Source: Erpobdella octoculata (Eukaryota; Annelida; Clitellata; Hirudinida; Erpobdellidae). From it: 64,000 nucleotides of DNA. The stretch covers positions 17,788,414-17,852,413 of the forward strand of contig OZ022245.1 of the NCBI GenBank assembly GCA_963978895.1, in the 5' to 3' direction. The first letter of the stretch is position 1; each line of letters begins with the position of its first letter. Of the stretch, positions 1-12,237 are shown piece after piece. The position numbers and the translations under genes were made by a program. The notes under the pieces were generated by a model, which was not told where the DNA came from, made no database searches, and saw only the letters and a program-made list of their open reading frames with translations.

Positions 1-11
1 CGAACTGTGTT

Positions 12-2009
12 ATGGAGGTTTCCGTTCAAGCAACTAGTGGCAAAACTCGTAGCATCTGGCTTATAGGAGGTTTGTCTGAAAGCATAACAGATTCAAAGCT
101 ACCGTCGCATCGACAGGTCCTGAGTCGTTTTTTTCTACATACACCAATTGCAGAAGAAAACTCTCCAAGAAAGTGCTACCCCTACTGCTCAAGAACTATT
201 GAATTTTTGTACCAAGGCTAGAATTCTCACATGTCAACAAAATAAAAGAAAAATACCAAAAATGGAAAGGTCTCCAGAAGTCAGCTTCTAGACGAACAGA
301 AACTCAACAAAAGAAGGAGTATGCCTTCAGTTCTGGCCTTGATGATCTGTTTGATGTCGCACATTCAGACGTTTTGACTTTTATCGTGATTCCAGAAGAC
401 AGATATTTCTTACTTGCACAAATAGAGAAAGGAAGGTGTGGATGCTTGGTTGGCGCCGACATGAAACTTCACGGTATGGAAAAGAAACGATATGATAGAG
501 AGCAGAAGGCCTATAAAAGAAAGTCTGAAGAAGAATGCATGGCCTCAGCACTAGAATGTCAGCTGCCTGAAAGTAAACACAGTTCTGAAGAAGAACATGA
601 TGAATAAGATGAGTTAGCTGTTGACTACGTAAGTCATACTCCAAAGAACCTAAAAGCAAAGAATGCAGTCAACATTGTCACCCCTGATGTAGCGTCATCT
701 CTGGACCGGACAAGGGTCAGTGACCGTAATGCAACCTACATTTTGGCATCTGTTGCCAAGGCACTGGACCATGACCCATCCCAGCTTGCCTTGAACAAAG
801 AGTCAGTACGACAGGCACAGAGGCAACACCGAGAAGCAATTGCTCTCAGGATAACTGCAGCGTTTGACGTTGATGGTCCATTGCGTCCGCTGACAGTACA
901 TTGAGACGGAAAGATACTAACTGCTCTGATGGTAATGAAAACGTTGATCGGCTTGCTGTGATAGTATCAGGCAGTGGTGTCATGAAGTTACTCAGCGTTC
1001 CTATGTTGCCAAGTGGAACTGGTGAAGCACAGGCAACTGCTGTCTATCAGCTCACTGGCAGTAAAGCTGGAGCATGCATGTTACTTCAACATAAGCTACA
1101 GAAATCACTTATTGGCTTAGCATGTAGACATCACATACACGAGCTCATTGTAGCGCATGTCTTCAATCTGTTAATGGGATGTTCAAGTGGTCCTAGTGGT
1201 CCTACTGTCAAACTCTTTGAACGTTTCTCAAAAGCATGGAGTGATATAGAAAAATACAAGTTTGAGAGCAGTGCCAGCGATCACTCAGTTGCTGTCATCC
1301 TCGGACCGCAAAAGGATAGCCTTATAAACTTCTTTCGACATCAGTTGCAAGAATTCCAGCCGAGAGACGACTACAAAGAATTGCTACAGCTTGTTCTAGT
1401 CTTTCTCGGTGATGAATCAAGTGATGTTCGCATCATGGCTCCAGGGGCATACCACAGAGCCCTTTGGATGGCAAAGATTATATATATAGCTTAAAAATTT
1501 ACCTGTTCCATTCACAATTTCGTTTGACAGTTGCTGAACTGTCTGGACTTCGACAGTTCAATGTGTTCACAGTGAAGCTGTACCTCAAAGCATGGTACAC
1601 TTGCATGTCAGCATCTTCTGCTCCACGAAATGATCTCCAATAACTCAAAGATCTTGTTGCATACAGTTCAGTCAACAAGCCTGTTCCACACGCAGCTACA
1701 CAAGCATTAATGCGCCATTTATGGTACATGAGTGAAGTACTTGTGGGACTGGCTTTCTTTGATACTGAAATCTCTGGTTCTGAGAAGACCGGGATGGTAG
1801 CAGCTTTGTCAAAAACTAGAAATGACAACCCTGCACCTCGAGTCGAATCACTTGACACTCTCACACTTTGTTTCGCAAAGCACAAACAAGTTCTTCGATG
1901 TAATGCAATGCAGATTGAAGCAGACTTCTTACAGCAGGATCCGAGCAACTGGGACAGCAATGAACAGTACAACATCTGCTGCCAAAGGGTAGCTGAAGGT
2001 CGTCAATGA
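12..2009 (+). pseudogene. Decayed transposon-type gene of an unclassified invertebrate repeat family
   Basis: Collinear protein fragments run along the plus strand in shifting frames: an N-terminal piece (12-221), a piece containing LDDLFDVAHSD and IPEDRYFLLAQ (about 340-607), SLDRTRVSDRNATYILA (about 700-900), SGTGEAQATAVYQL and LACRHHIHELIV (901-1494), and a C-terminal piece with HLWYMSEVLVGLAFFD (1710-2009). I recall this block order from uncharacterised multicopy proteins in aphids and cnidarians that are usually treated as transposon-derived; the catalytic chemistry is unknown to me. Decay is visible: an in-frame TGA where Trp is expected before DGK near 902, frame changes near 610, 930 and 1490, and apparently missing sequence between AVYQL and SKAGACML. 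No terminal repeats were found, and the left end may lie outside the window. Confidence 0.55.
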
Positions 2010-2062
2010 TGCTGCCAAACGTGGGATGTCACTGATTCATAACTTCAATTCCGTAATCAGAA

Positions 2063-3246
2063 TTTTTTCAAATTTAGCCAAAAATACAAAATTAAAATAA
2101 ATAAAAAAAATAACATCAAATCATTATAATACAAATGAAATCTCTTCGACTCGCTGTGGTGGTGGAGGTCGCTGATGAAGTCTCTCATGCCCTCATGGTC
2201 TTGCTTAGTCATAGCACGTGCACGCTGTACCACTGATCGTTAAACACACAAAAAATCTGCACCATATGATATGCGCTCTTGTTTTTTGCTCCAAAAAACT
2301 TGACCGGGGGGGGGGGGGAGTAGAAGCCACTATTCCCAAATTTTTCGCGAAACCCTCTTTTAATTTTCCTTCTCAAAAATTGGCTAGGTACAGCAAAATA
2401 AAAAAATTGTCACCCTTGCCCCTCACATTGATATTATTTTAATTTTTTTCTTAGTGTTCTGCTGCTGATTTATTGTTTTTTTATTTTTCTTAAGGCATAT
2501 TGACAAAACCGCCGCATTTAAAGTAACTGTTTTATAAAAGGAGCGGGTTACGCAACTCGTACTTCTAATCAGACTATTATTTTTCAAGTTTTAATTTCCA
2601 TAATTTAAATTTTTAATTTCTTTTCCTAAATTGTCTATTTTTTATTTGAAATGTGTTTAATTTTTATTTTCTTTATTCCCACTGTTCACTTCTATCGTTA
2701 TTGACAAATAGGGTAAAGTTCTAGTATAGTGTCATCGGCCGATTTCTATAAAAACACGGTTTAAAAAACTGTTTAATAGAATAAGCTCAGAACATTATCA
2801 GAACATACTACGAAAAAGTTTTTTTACAGAAAAACTTACTAAAAACCGACTTTAAGCAAAAATATCCAAAGGCAATGTTGATATGCAGAATAATACAATT
2901 CAAGGAATGAAGAGTAAGGAAGAGTTAATATAAAAATAAAATAACAAAATAAAATATTAAAATAACAAATAAATGTGTTCAAAATAATTGTTTAATTATT
3001 TAATATGCATCTTAAATTTTAAAAAATCAAAGCGCTGAGCGGAAATTTATCGGTTTTTTTCTCGCTCTCGATCGCTTCCTCGCTACGCTTGCTCTCCTCT
3101 TTCTGGTCGCTTTCTCGTTTGCTCTCTCGCTCTCCACACGATTCTGGTATCAATCATGACCTCTAAAACTCAGAATTTCTACTCCAAGAAATATGGTAGA
3201 AACCGTAATAAAGACAACCAAGTACTTTTACTTTGATACTATTTTA
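2063..3246. repeat. 1,184-bp direct tandem repeat, copy 1
   Basis: The sequence from 2063 recurs exactly 1,184 bp downstream. It is AT-rich and non-coding, with a G10-type tract near 2308 and a stretch rich in CGCT/CTCG near 3060-3140. The 74-codon open frame inside it (2218-2442) is duplicated with the repeat and shows no protein-like features, so it is not called a gene. Confidence 0.9.
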
Positions 3247-4430
3247 TTTTTTCAAATTTAGCCAAAAATACAAAATTAAAATAAATAAAAAAAATAACAT
3301 CAAATCATTATAATACAAATGAAATCTCTTCGACTCGCTGTGGTGGTGGAGGTCGCTGATGAAGTCTCTCATGCCCTCATGGTCTTGCTTAGTCATAGCA
3401 CGTGCACGCTGTACCACTGATCGTTAAACACACAAAAAATCTGCACCATATGATATGCGCTCTTGTTTTTTGCTCCAAAAAACTTGACCGGGGGGGGGGG
3501 GGAGTAGAAGCCACTATTCCCAAATTTTTCGCGAAACCCTCTTTTAATTTTCCTTCTCAAAAATTGGCTAGGTACAGCAAAATAAAAAAATTGTCACCCT
3601 TGCCCCTCACATTGATATTATTTTAATTTTTTTCTTAGTGTTCTGCTGCTGATTTATTGTTTTTTTATTTTTCTTAAGGCATATTGACAAAACCGCCGCA
3701 TTTAAAGTAACTGTTTTATAAAAGGAGCGGGTTACGCAACTCGTACTTCTAATCAGACTATTATTTTTCAAGTTTTAATTTCCATAATTTAAATTTTTAA
3801 TTTCTTTTCCTAAATTGTCTATTTTTTATTTGAAATGTGTTTAATTTTTATTTTCTTTATTCCCACTGTTCACTTCTATCGTTATTGACAAATAGGGTAA
3901 AGTTCTAGTATAGTGTCATCGGCCGATTTCTATAAAAACACGGTTTAAAAAACTGTTTAATAGAATAAGCTCAGAACATTATCAGAACATACTACGAAAA
4001 AGTTTTTTTACAGAAAAACTTACTAAAAACCGACTTTAAGCAAAAATATCCAAAGGCAATGTTGATATGCAGAATAATACAATTCAAGGAATGAAGAGTA
4101 AGGAAGAGTTAATATAAAAATAAAATAACAAAATAAAATATTAAAATAACAAATAAATGTGTTCAAAATAATTGTTTAATTATTTAATATGCATCTTAAA
4201 TTTTAAAAAATCAAAGCGCTGAGCGGAAATTTATCGGTTTTTTTCTCGCTCTCGATCGCTTCCTCGCTACGCTTGCTCTCCTCTTTCTGGTCGCTTTCTC
4301 GTTTGCTCTCTCGCTCTCCACACGATTCTGGTATCAATCATGACCTCTAAAACTCAGAATTTCTGCTCCAAGAAATATGGTAGAAACCGTAATAAAGACA
4401 ACCAAGTACTTTTACTTTGATACTATTTTA
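3247..4430. repeat. 1,184-bp direct tandem repeat, copy 2
   Basis: Copy 2 is nearly identical to copy 1; the one difference I noticed is A to G near 4364. The near-identity means a recent duplication or an assembly duplication. Confidence 0.9.
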
Positions 4431-4545
4431 TTTTTTCTTGGTGTTCGGCTGCTAATTTATTGTTCTTAATGTTTATTTTTATTTGTCTTAAGGCATATTG
4501 ACAAAACCGTCGCATTTAAAGAAACTGTACTTCTAAAATAGGTAG
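4431..4545. repeat. Diverged partial third copy of the 1,184-bp unit
   Basis: The segment with GTGTTCGGCTGCTAATTTAT and AAGGCATATTGACAAAACCG matches an interior part of the unit (about 2450-2530) with several differences. The tandem therefore continues as an older, truncated copy. Confidence 0.6.
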
Positions 4546-4690
4546 TCGCATAAAAATTTCAAAATAATTCTTTTTTAATTTCACTAATATTTTTAAATAA
4601 AGGTACAAATTCTGAGTTGAATATACCATATAGTGTACAAAAAAATAAAATTAATAAAGATATAGCGAATCAAAGATCGCATACCACGAT
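4545..4690. repeat. Dispersed repeat, also found at 15355-15490
   Basis: An AT-rich block containing ATATACCATATAGTGTACAA and GCGAATCAAAGATCGC recurs in the same orientation at 15355-15490 with a few changes. No coding sequence or terminal repeats seen. Confidence 0.7.
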
Positions 4691-5185
4691 AGAACATCGA
4701 CTGTGTGAGACAGTTAAAAACTGGTACCTACAACGAAGAAGCTCAGTCTACAGCGTGCACATAGCGCACAGCGCAAAGAACGCCTAACAAGGCTTTGCGC
4801 GTATGGGTTAAGAATTCCTTCTGTTTCTCATATTCAATATGAATTTATTTAGAAATAGAATTCCAAACAAAAAACTTGATAAATATAAAGTTATTAAAAG
4901 TTTAAAAGTGGGACCACGCATTTCGCTTCCCATGCGCCATAGCACATTACTGAATGCCACTGCACGAGCTCGCGGTAGTTCGCCGTCTGCTTGTTGTTTT
5001 AAGACTGATATTTGTTTATGTAGGAGAATCAAAGTACTTTCTGTCGCGGATCATAACTTGATCTGTATAATTGCCCTCCTCCTTTTTCAGCAAGGCGGAG
5101 TTAAGGCGGCTGTCTGTCAGGAAAGCGCTTGAAGATTGTGAGAAAGTCCACGGCTTCGTCTTCATCATTTGTTCATTAAAGTTAT
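4691..5185. other. Non-coding stretch with a diverged poly-A SINE remnant
   Basis: No gene is seen. About 4993-5105 resembles the poly-A retroposon found elsewhere in the window (shared words: CGGATCATAA, CCCTCCTCCTTTTTC, GCAAGGCGGAGTT), in the orientation with its tail to the left, but it is strongly diverged. Confidence 0.45.
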
Positions 5186-5903
5186 TAAATAACCTTTTGA
5201 ATGAAACTAAACTTATACTACTGAGATGTCTCTAAGACGAGATATAGAGACTCTAAAATCTATACTATATTATGTACGTCAGATGCAGCGCGCCTACGGT
5301 TATGCGCTGCTACACGATCTACATTAACGAAGTAATTTTTATAGTTAGAGATTTCGCAGTGTTATGAAATTTAACTATGTTATAATAGACATAATAACCT
5401 TTCGAATGAAACTAAATTTATTTTACTGCGAGGTCTCGTAGACGAGATATAGAGACTCAAACACTATCTTAAAATCTATATTATGTACGTCAGTTGCAGC
5501 ACGCCTACGGTTATGCGCTGCTACACGATCTACATTAACAAAGTAATTTTTATAGTTAGAGATTTAGCAGTGTTATGAAATTTTACTATGTTATAATAGA
5601 CATAATAACCTTTTGAATGAAACTAAATTTATTTTACTGCGAGGTCTCGAAGACGAGATATAGAGACTCAAACACTATCTTAAAATCTATATTATGTACG
5701 TCAGTTGCAGCGCGCCTACGGTTATGCGCTGCTACACGATCTACATTAACAAAGTAATTTTTATAGTTAGAGATTTAGCAGTGTTATGAAATTTAACTAT
5801 GTTATAATAGACATAATAACCTTTCGAATGAAACTAAATTTATTTTACTGCGAGGTCTCGTAGACAAGATATAGAGACTCAAACACTATCTAAAATCTAT
5901 ATA
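5186..5903. repeat. 211-bp tandem repeat, about 3.4 copies
   Basis: The marker CCTACGGTTATGCGCTGCTA occurs at about 5293, 5504 and 5715, a period of 211 bp. Flanking words such as GAGATATAGAGACTC and GTTATAATAGACATAATAACC repeat in step. The unit is non-coding. The first copy is the most diverged. Confidence 0.85.
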
Positions 5904-6127
5904 ATTCCTAGAGCGTGCTTAGAGTTTAGCTGGCGTGCGGTGCTCAAATTTTAAGCACCACCCTATCAACTTAAAACTCGATTTGTGTAACTACGAGAGT
6001 TCGTGTAGCTACCAAATTTAACGATGTTATAGAAGAAAAGAAACGAAATTTTTTAAGCCTAAAACCATTTTTTAGGCGCCAATGACCTAAGAAATAAGCC
6101 TAAATCAATAAAGACTCACTTTTGAAT

Positions 6128-7742
6128 GGGTACAGGCCAATTCGTCGCAAAGCCGTTTCGTCGCAGGGTACATTTTCGTCGCGACATTGCGACGAAAATT
6201 CCCACCTTGCGACGAAACGGCCCAGAATGCGACGAAAAGGCCGACCTTTGCGACGAAAAGTCTAACAATTTCGGTGGGCATACTTTCCGCTGTATGGCGA
6301 AACAGTTGGCCACCCTATTGCCAAAGACCACTAGACCGCCGAATGCAAGGGGAATTCCGCAATCTGCACGAGCCATGTCATTACAACAGGTTGCTGCACG
6401 CTTCCTACCGATGAAACTGGGTTGTGTTTATGCCATGTTGCAATACCAGACAAAGGTGTCGGATTAAATGGAAGTCGTTTAGTTATATTCGCCAGGGGAA
6501 TGTGATTTCCCGCCATTTGTATTAACGGTTGTTTGTTTCATTACAACCAAGCAATTATCCGTCATCTCAATGTAAGTTTTGAAACATTAAAAAATATGGT
6601 AATTATATTGGATACGTGTTTAAATCATTTATTTCTATCACTAGAAATACGGATTGAAATCTCAATACGAAACAAAACATGCCGCATTTGATCTTGGAAA
6701 AAAAATCATGGCTCTGGCCTATTTACCTCCGGATCAAATATCTATTATATTTGAAAAAATAAATAATGAAGTGGTGTGTCCAAAAACAAAAGTAAGTGCT
6801 ACTATATTATTAGTGTTTACTGTTCATACTTCTTAATAACAATGTTTTTATTTAACAATTTATGAAATACTTCCAAAAAACGTGGCTGAATGGTTCCTAT
6901 CCAGTGTCCACCTGGTCCTGTTTTGATGTGAAAATAAGGACCAACAACGACCTGGAAGGATGGAACAATGGATTAAAGCAAATGACAAACCACAACACAA
7001 GCCTTTATGCTTTGTGTTCAGTCTTAGAAAAGGAGGCACGCACCATAGCTCTAAACGAGCAATTTGTGAGCTTGTATCAGGTTCAAAGGGCTCAAAGAAG
7101 AGTTACCAAAGAGTTTGAAGAAAAATTCAACAAACTCTATCTTAATTTTTCAAAAAAAATTTTGATGCAATTCAGCTGCATAGTCAGCTAACGCACTTGT
7201 TAAAATTAAACAATAAATGATTATTATTATGATTTTGTATTATTTGAATTACTAAATTTTCATTAAATGGGCTGTTTATTTGGTTTTCTTTTTAATATTC
7301 TCAATTTAATTTAAATTATGACTCTACTCTAGAAATTTGAGGCTAATTAGCAACTTATATAGTTTAGCAATAAAAATCACATTCCCCTGGTGAATATAAC
7401 AAAACGACTTCCATTTAATCCGACACCTTTGTCTGGTATTGCAACATAGCATAAATACAACTCAGTTGCAACGGTAGGAAGCGTGCAGCAACCTGTTGTA
7501 ATGACAGATTGCGGAATTCCTCTTGCATTCGGCGGTCTAGTGGTCTTTGGCAATAGGGTGGCCCGCTGTTTCGCCATACAGCGGAATACTGCCCACTGAA
7601 ATTGTTAGACTTTTCCTCGCAAAGGTCGGCCGTTTTGTCGCATTCTGGGCCGTTTCGTCGCAAGGTAGGAATTTTCGTCGCAATGTCGCGACAAAAATGT
7701 ACCCTGCGACGAAACGGCTTTGCGACGAATGGGCTAGTATCC
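6128..7742. mobile_element. MULE (Mutator-like) DNA transposon, internally deleted
   Basis: The ends are long terminal inverted repeats of about 370 bp (6128-6510 and 7375-7742), beginning GGGTAC and ending GTATCC, rich in CGTCGCA/TGCGACG. The element is flanked by the 9-bp direct repeat CTTTTGAAT (6119-6127 and 7743-7751); a 9-bp target duplication and long TIRs are hallmarks of Mutator-like elements. Only about 860 bp of interior remains, encoding a transposase C-terminal remnant, so this copy is non-autonomous. A second copy of the family lies at 34.19-35.12 kb. Confidence 0.85.
6654..7191 (+). pseudogene. MULE transposase C-terminal remnant
   Basis: Two adjacent open segments (6654-6836 and 6862-7191) read like the end of an animal MULE transposase: ALAYLPPDQI, then YFQKTWLNGSYPVSTWSCFD followed by RTNNDLEGWNNGLKQMT. 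This is the region after the DDE catalytic core in MULE proteins, where RTNNxxEGW is the recognisable motif. The catalytic part is absent. A GTAAGT directly after the first segment (about 6791) could be an intron donor, but no convincing acceptor was seen. It lies between the two long TIRs, which supports the assignment. Confidence 0.7.
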
Positions 7743-7751
7743 CTTTTGAAT

Positions 7752-8144
7752 CAAAGTGAAAGGAAAATGAACTGTGCAAACTCATTTATATAGACAATTT
7801 TGGGCTCAGACATGATTTACAATTATTTTTATGTAACCATTTTTATTGTGGCTTTATTACATCCAGAGATATAAGCAATCCCATAACACCATTTTAGCTC
7901 GTTCCACTGCGCCTGATAAACTTTCTAGTCTTGAATGTTCAGGCGTTGCTCGCACAGGCGCGTTTCGTTTATGCGACTACCTATTCTAAAACAAACAATT
8001 ATTCTTCAAGTTTTAATTTCCATACTTTAAATTTTTAATTTCTTTTCCTAAATTGTCTGTTTTTATTCTACATGTGTTTAAATTTTATTTTCTTTATTCC
8101 CACTGTTCACTTCTATCGCTATTGACAAATAGATCTTCACCGGG
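7752..8144. other. Non-coding DNA related to the 1,184-bp repeat
   Basis: No gene is seen. About 7985-8130 resembles the part of the 1,184-bp unit around 2565-2712 (shared words AAATTGTCT and CCCACTGTTCACTTCTATCG). Confidence 0.5.
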
Positions 8145-8632
8145 AACTACATTCGCACTGGCTACGGATCCGGCAGTGCCGGACCTATAACTATTATTTT
8201 TCGGGATCCGTCAATTGATAAAAAATAAACGTAAATTTTATTTTTTTAATTTAAATTAATTTATATTATTATTAATTACATTTAAATTAATATTAAAAAC
8301 AAAATTTGGATCCGTATCCAGTGCGTTGCTATAAACAAAACACGGTTTATTTATCTACGTTATCGAAGTACACTGGCAGCTGAAATATTCTAAAAAATAT
8401 TTTAAAATCGTAAACAAACAATGTCGTTAAGAGTGGGTAACATATGAAAACATATTTAAGTAAAGTAAACCAAGCTGCAGTATCGAGAACCAGTACATGG
8501 AGATGCTTAACCTTTTTCATTTGTGAAAACCCAACTAATGAAATCAAGAATCTTTGAGGTGCAAGTTGAATTGGAAACTTTTAAACGAAATATTGGGGGG
8601 GGGGGGAAATGGAAACACTGAATGAAAACAGT

Positions 8633-8757
8633 TGTGTTTGTTCATTTGCCAAAACAATGAATCTACCATGCAAACACATGTTTGCAAGTAGAAGAGCAAA
8701 AGGGATACCAATTTTCTCTCTTATTTGAATTGGTGATAGATGGCTAAAGCAGCAAAT
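8633..8757 (+). pseudogene. SWIM zinc-finger fragment of a MULE-type transposase
   Basis: The frame starting at 8633 reads CVCSFAKTMNLPCKHMFASR, matching the CxCxnCxH SWIM finger found near the C terminus of MULE transposases and related ZSWIM proteins. A stop follows after about 32 codons (FSLI then TAA/TGA type stop), and the frame resumes with IGDRWLKQQ, typical of the segment after the finger. No intact upstream catalytic domain was found. Confidence 0.65.
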
Positions 8758-8842
8758 TCAGCAATCACATCAAATTTTTCAGGGCTCAAACAAAAAAGGC
8801 AGTCATCTGGGAGTGGGTGTTATAAGTAATAGACCATTGTCA

Positions 8843-9060
8843 TTAATAAAAGCATTGGTAAAAAACCCAAAAAAGAATGGTTTTGTTATACATGTCGGAG
8901 CTGATATAAACAATTTTCGATATTTTTTTTACTTTAATAAATTTGTATCAGACTATTATTGTCTTGTATTTTATTTCATCCCAATACCATTGAAAAATGT
9001 ATGTCACTGACAGACCCCGAAAAATAATAGTTATCGGTCCGTCACTGACGTATCCCGAAA
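8843..9060. repeat. Internal direct duplication, copy 1 (copy 2 at about 9495-9700)
   Basis: The block starting TTAATAAAAGCATTGGTAAA and running past CATGTCGGAGCTGATATAAA recurs about 650 bp downstream almost unchanged, followed both times by a piece of the element's TIR (GACCCCGAAAAATAATAG). It looks like a local rearrangement inside the element. Confidence 0.8.
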
Positions 9061-9164
9061 AAAATTAATTAGGGGTCCGTCACTGATCAAAATAACCATA
9101 GATAATAGTATCAATGACTAATGCTGCTTAGAATGGTATCATTTTAGCTGTGCTGGATTAACCA

Positions 9165-9510
9165 ACAAGTAAATTAAAAACGAATTTTTAAAACCAATGC
9201 TCTTATATGTAATTAAAACACAAATTTTGCAATCAATTTTTTCTTATATTACTCTTTTATTTTATATTAAAGTCGAAATATCTTAATTATATCGAAATAT
9301 CGAAATTAATTAAAATTAACTAAATTAATTGACTTATTGTAAAACTAATAATTGAATATTGCATTGTCTTCTATTTTGAGCATGTATGCAAAATTTGAAA
9401 AAATCTATCATCAGGAAGTAATTCAAAAATTGATTGCAAGATTTGAAACAGACAGAGAAACAGACAGACAGAGAAACAGAGACGACGAGTTAATAAAAGC
9501 ATTGGTAAAA
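9165..9510 (+). repeat. Dispersed repeat family with GACA-rich 3' part, copy 1
   Basis: An AT-rich block, then ATTGCATTGTCTTCTATTTT and a GACAGAGAAACA-type simple repeat, ending GACGACGAGTTAATAAAAGC. Copies lie at 26222-26595, 47326-47697 and, shortened, 47959-48155. No TIRs or coding potential are evident, and the class is unknown. Confidence 0.75.
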
Positions 9511-9926
9511 AACCCAAAAAAGAATGGTTTTGTTATACATGTCGGAGCTGATATAAACAATTTTCGATATTTTTTTTACTTTAATAAATTTGTATCAGAC
9601 TATTATTGTCTTGTATTTTATTTCATCCCAATACCATTGAAAAATGTATGTCACTGACGGACCCCGAAAAATAATAGTTATCGGTCCGTCACTGATCAAA
9701 ATAACCATAGATAATAGTATCAATGACTAATGCTATCGAAAATGTAAATCAAACTTTTTTTTGAATAAAAATGAATTCAAATTTTGTTTTTAATAATAAT
9801 AATTTTAATTTAATTTAAAAAAATAAAATTTAAGTTCATTTTTATTTTTTTATCAATTGACGGACCCCGAAAAATAATAGTTATAGGTCCGGCACTGCCG
9901 GATCCGTAGCCAGTGCGAACTACATT

Positions 9927-12237
9927 AGCTTCGGCAGCAATTTTTAAATGTTCTAAAGTGCTATAATTTCTGGTTTTTTTAAATTATTTTTGTTGTAATT
10001 GGTCCTTAGTTTTGTTTTAAATATTATTTACGTTAAAAACCGGTCATTTTTCACCGAAATCGGCCGATGACGCTATACAAGAACTTTACCATATTTGTTT
10101 AAATTATTTGTATTACTGCCGCGCACTGTAAATAGCCTTTCGTGCTTTAATATAGTGTTAATAACGAATGGCTATTGGCAGTGCTTAACCGCTTACTGTC
10201 AATAGCCAATCGCGTTATTTTACAGTGCGCGCACTCTCAATAGAATCAATAGATTGTAGTAGTTAGTAGTAGAATCTAAGATTTTCTACGGCAATCTACG
10301 GTTTATAAATTTACAAATGCAAAGCTCTTACCACAGACAAAGACCCCACAGATTCTTATAGTAACTAAGCCCTACTTACTAAGCTTATAAGCTTTATATT
10401 TTTTACGTTAATACTTAGTATAGAAGCACCGAGTAAATGTGTAATCGTGAAAAACAAAATGCGAGTGAACGGCAAATTAGCAAGGCTGTGGACGATAATT
10501 GAAATAAAGAACCGCAAAAAAACTTTTTTTTAAATCCTTTTTAATTTTGTAATTCGGCGACTAAAATTTTCTTGCAAAATATTTTTTAATGATTGTAAGT
10601 ATATAAAATATGAAAACATTGATTACAATCTTTTAAATCTTTATATAATTTCATATATACAAATCTCGTGTCATAGGGCGTGTTTTTTTATTCACCGGGT
10701 TTATCAACCGCACTCACCAAAGCGTTTTTTAACTCACCAAGTTTTTCGGTGACGCGTTTTTTTATTCACCCGGTGAGCTCCCCGGTTGCAACCAGACTCA
10801 CCGCGGTTAGAGGCTGGTGAGTCCGGTGAGTGTGGTTGCTACGTCATTGTTTACATTTCTTTCGAACAACGAAGCCATTTTTAAATAATATTCGCCGAAG
10901 TGCGATACGAGAATTTTATAACTCTCGCTCGTGTAATGAATCTGCTATATTAAAGTATATTATGAATGCATACATCAACGAACTCATAAAATGCAAATTT
11001 CAATGAATTTTATAATGAGTTCAGAAATTTTCAACGTCCTTTTCAAAAAATTAAAAATTAATAAAGAAGTGAAGAATTTTGCTATATAGTATATAACTAT
11101 GTAGTTAAGTAGGAAGAACAATATTTCTGTGTGATTTTTTATATCACTTTGTTTATATACAATATACATACATAACTTGTAACAATTTAAAAACTGAGTT
11201 GATGTACAAGACTAGTTTTTTAGGTCTTTAGTTTGAAATTTAAAATAGTTTGAATTCAGGTTATTTCAAAATATTTACAGGTACTGTTAATAATGAGAAA
11301 AATAATGACTAGATATATGAATGAGATAGCAGTTCATGAATAAAGAACTGACATGAAAATTATTTTAAATTTATTATTTGTTTGTTATTGTTGTTGGTGC
11401 AATTTTTGGTTCGTGTTATTTTTTATTGTATTGTAGTAGTATTGCCATATTGGAAAGATTTAAGTTGTACATATCAGCTTTGTTTTTTATATATAGTTTA
11501 TGAATTGCTCTATTTATACATTTATATTATGTGGTCTTGGACATTTAGTTATATTCTACATAAAAACTTAAACAAAATTTCTGGAGCTTCATTATTTATT
11601 ATGAAGTGTTACTCATGTCAGACTTACTGAGCAATGCTGTCTTTTTATGGCACCAATTACATCCGCTAAACAGTGATTCCCTAAATTTCCTTTTGAAGTT
11701 GTGCTTTAAATCAAATTTCTATGTAACAAAATAATGGAAAATTTAATTTATTAATTAATATTTTAATAATTTTTTAATATCCCAATAACCTGATTTACCA
11801 CAGCTACTAAAACTCATCTGTGCAGGATTAGAAAAACTAAAACAAGCTGTCTACTTGACTGATTGCCTATATTACCCTATATGTATGTAACAGTTAAATC
11901 TTTGAGCCAGACAAAAATATTTTTTTAAATTTAGCCATTGGTTGAACCAATTTGGTTCCTCTGCCCAATGCTAAATCTAGCTGTGGCTTATGTGTTTTTG
12001 GTTTATTAGAATCCATGTTGAACCCATCAATTTTTTTATAGATTGAATAGAGTGGTCTAAAAAATTCTATAAGGCTTTGAGTAACTGAATTGTTATTTTG
12101 AAGGTCTGAAATTATTAAAGATATATTCTGCATTCTAAAATACAACTTAGATGATTTTCTTTGAGAGTAACTACAATACTTGCCTTGGTAGCCTGTAAAC
12201 AACTAAACTGAAGCCTATTACATGTTTTTGAGTACTT
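9927..12237. other. AT-rich stretch without recognisable genes
   Basis: No convincing coding sequence. It contains an imperfect inverted repeat (10119-10234) and GC-richer blocks near 10678-10850 with CACCGGG/CCCGGTGAG words and TTTTTTTATTCACC motifs, which look like ends of small inverted-repeat transposons. The remainder (10860-12230) is AT-rich with scattered short frames that I reject. Confidence 0.5.
10119..10234. repeat. Imperfect inverted repeat, possible MITE
   Basis: GCGCACTGTAAATAGC on the left is mirrored by TTTTACAGTGCGCGC on the right, and GGCTATTGGCAGTG by CTGTCAATAGCC nearer the centre, giving a hairpin-forming element of about 115 bp. No target duplication was identified. Confidence 0.5.

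Larger units (their letters stand above)
8154..9917. mobile_element. Second MULE-like element with TIRs, 9-bp target duplication and SWIM remnant
   Basis: The left end begins CGCACTGGCTACGGATCC. The right end is its inverted copy, and similarity continues inward for roughly 130 bp. The element is flanked by the 9-bp direct repeat AACTACATT (8145-8153 and 9918-9926). A SWIM-type zinc finger remnant lies inside. The interior also contains an internal direct duplication and a dispersed repeat, so the copy is a rearranged composite. The TIR sequence is unrelated to the element at 6.1 kb. Confidence 0.7.

Noticed and set aside
2218..3626. Two identical 74-codon frames
   Set aside because: Duplicated with the 1,184-bp repeat and without protein-like features; identity reflects DNA duplication.
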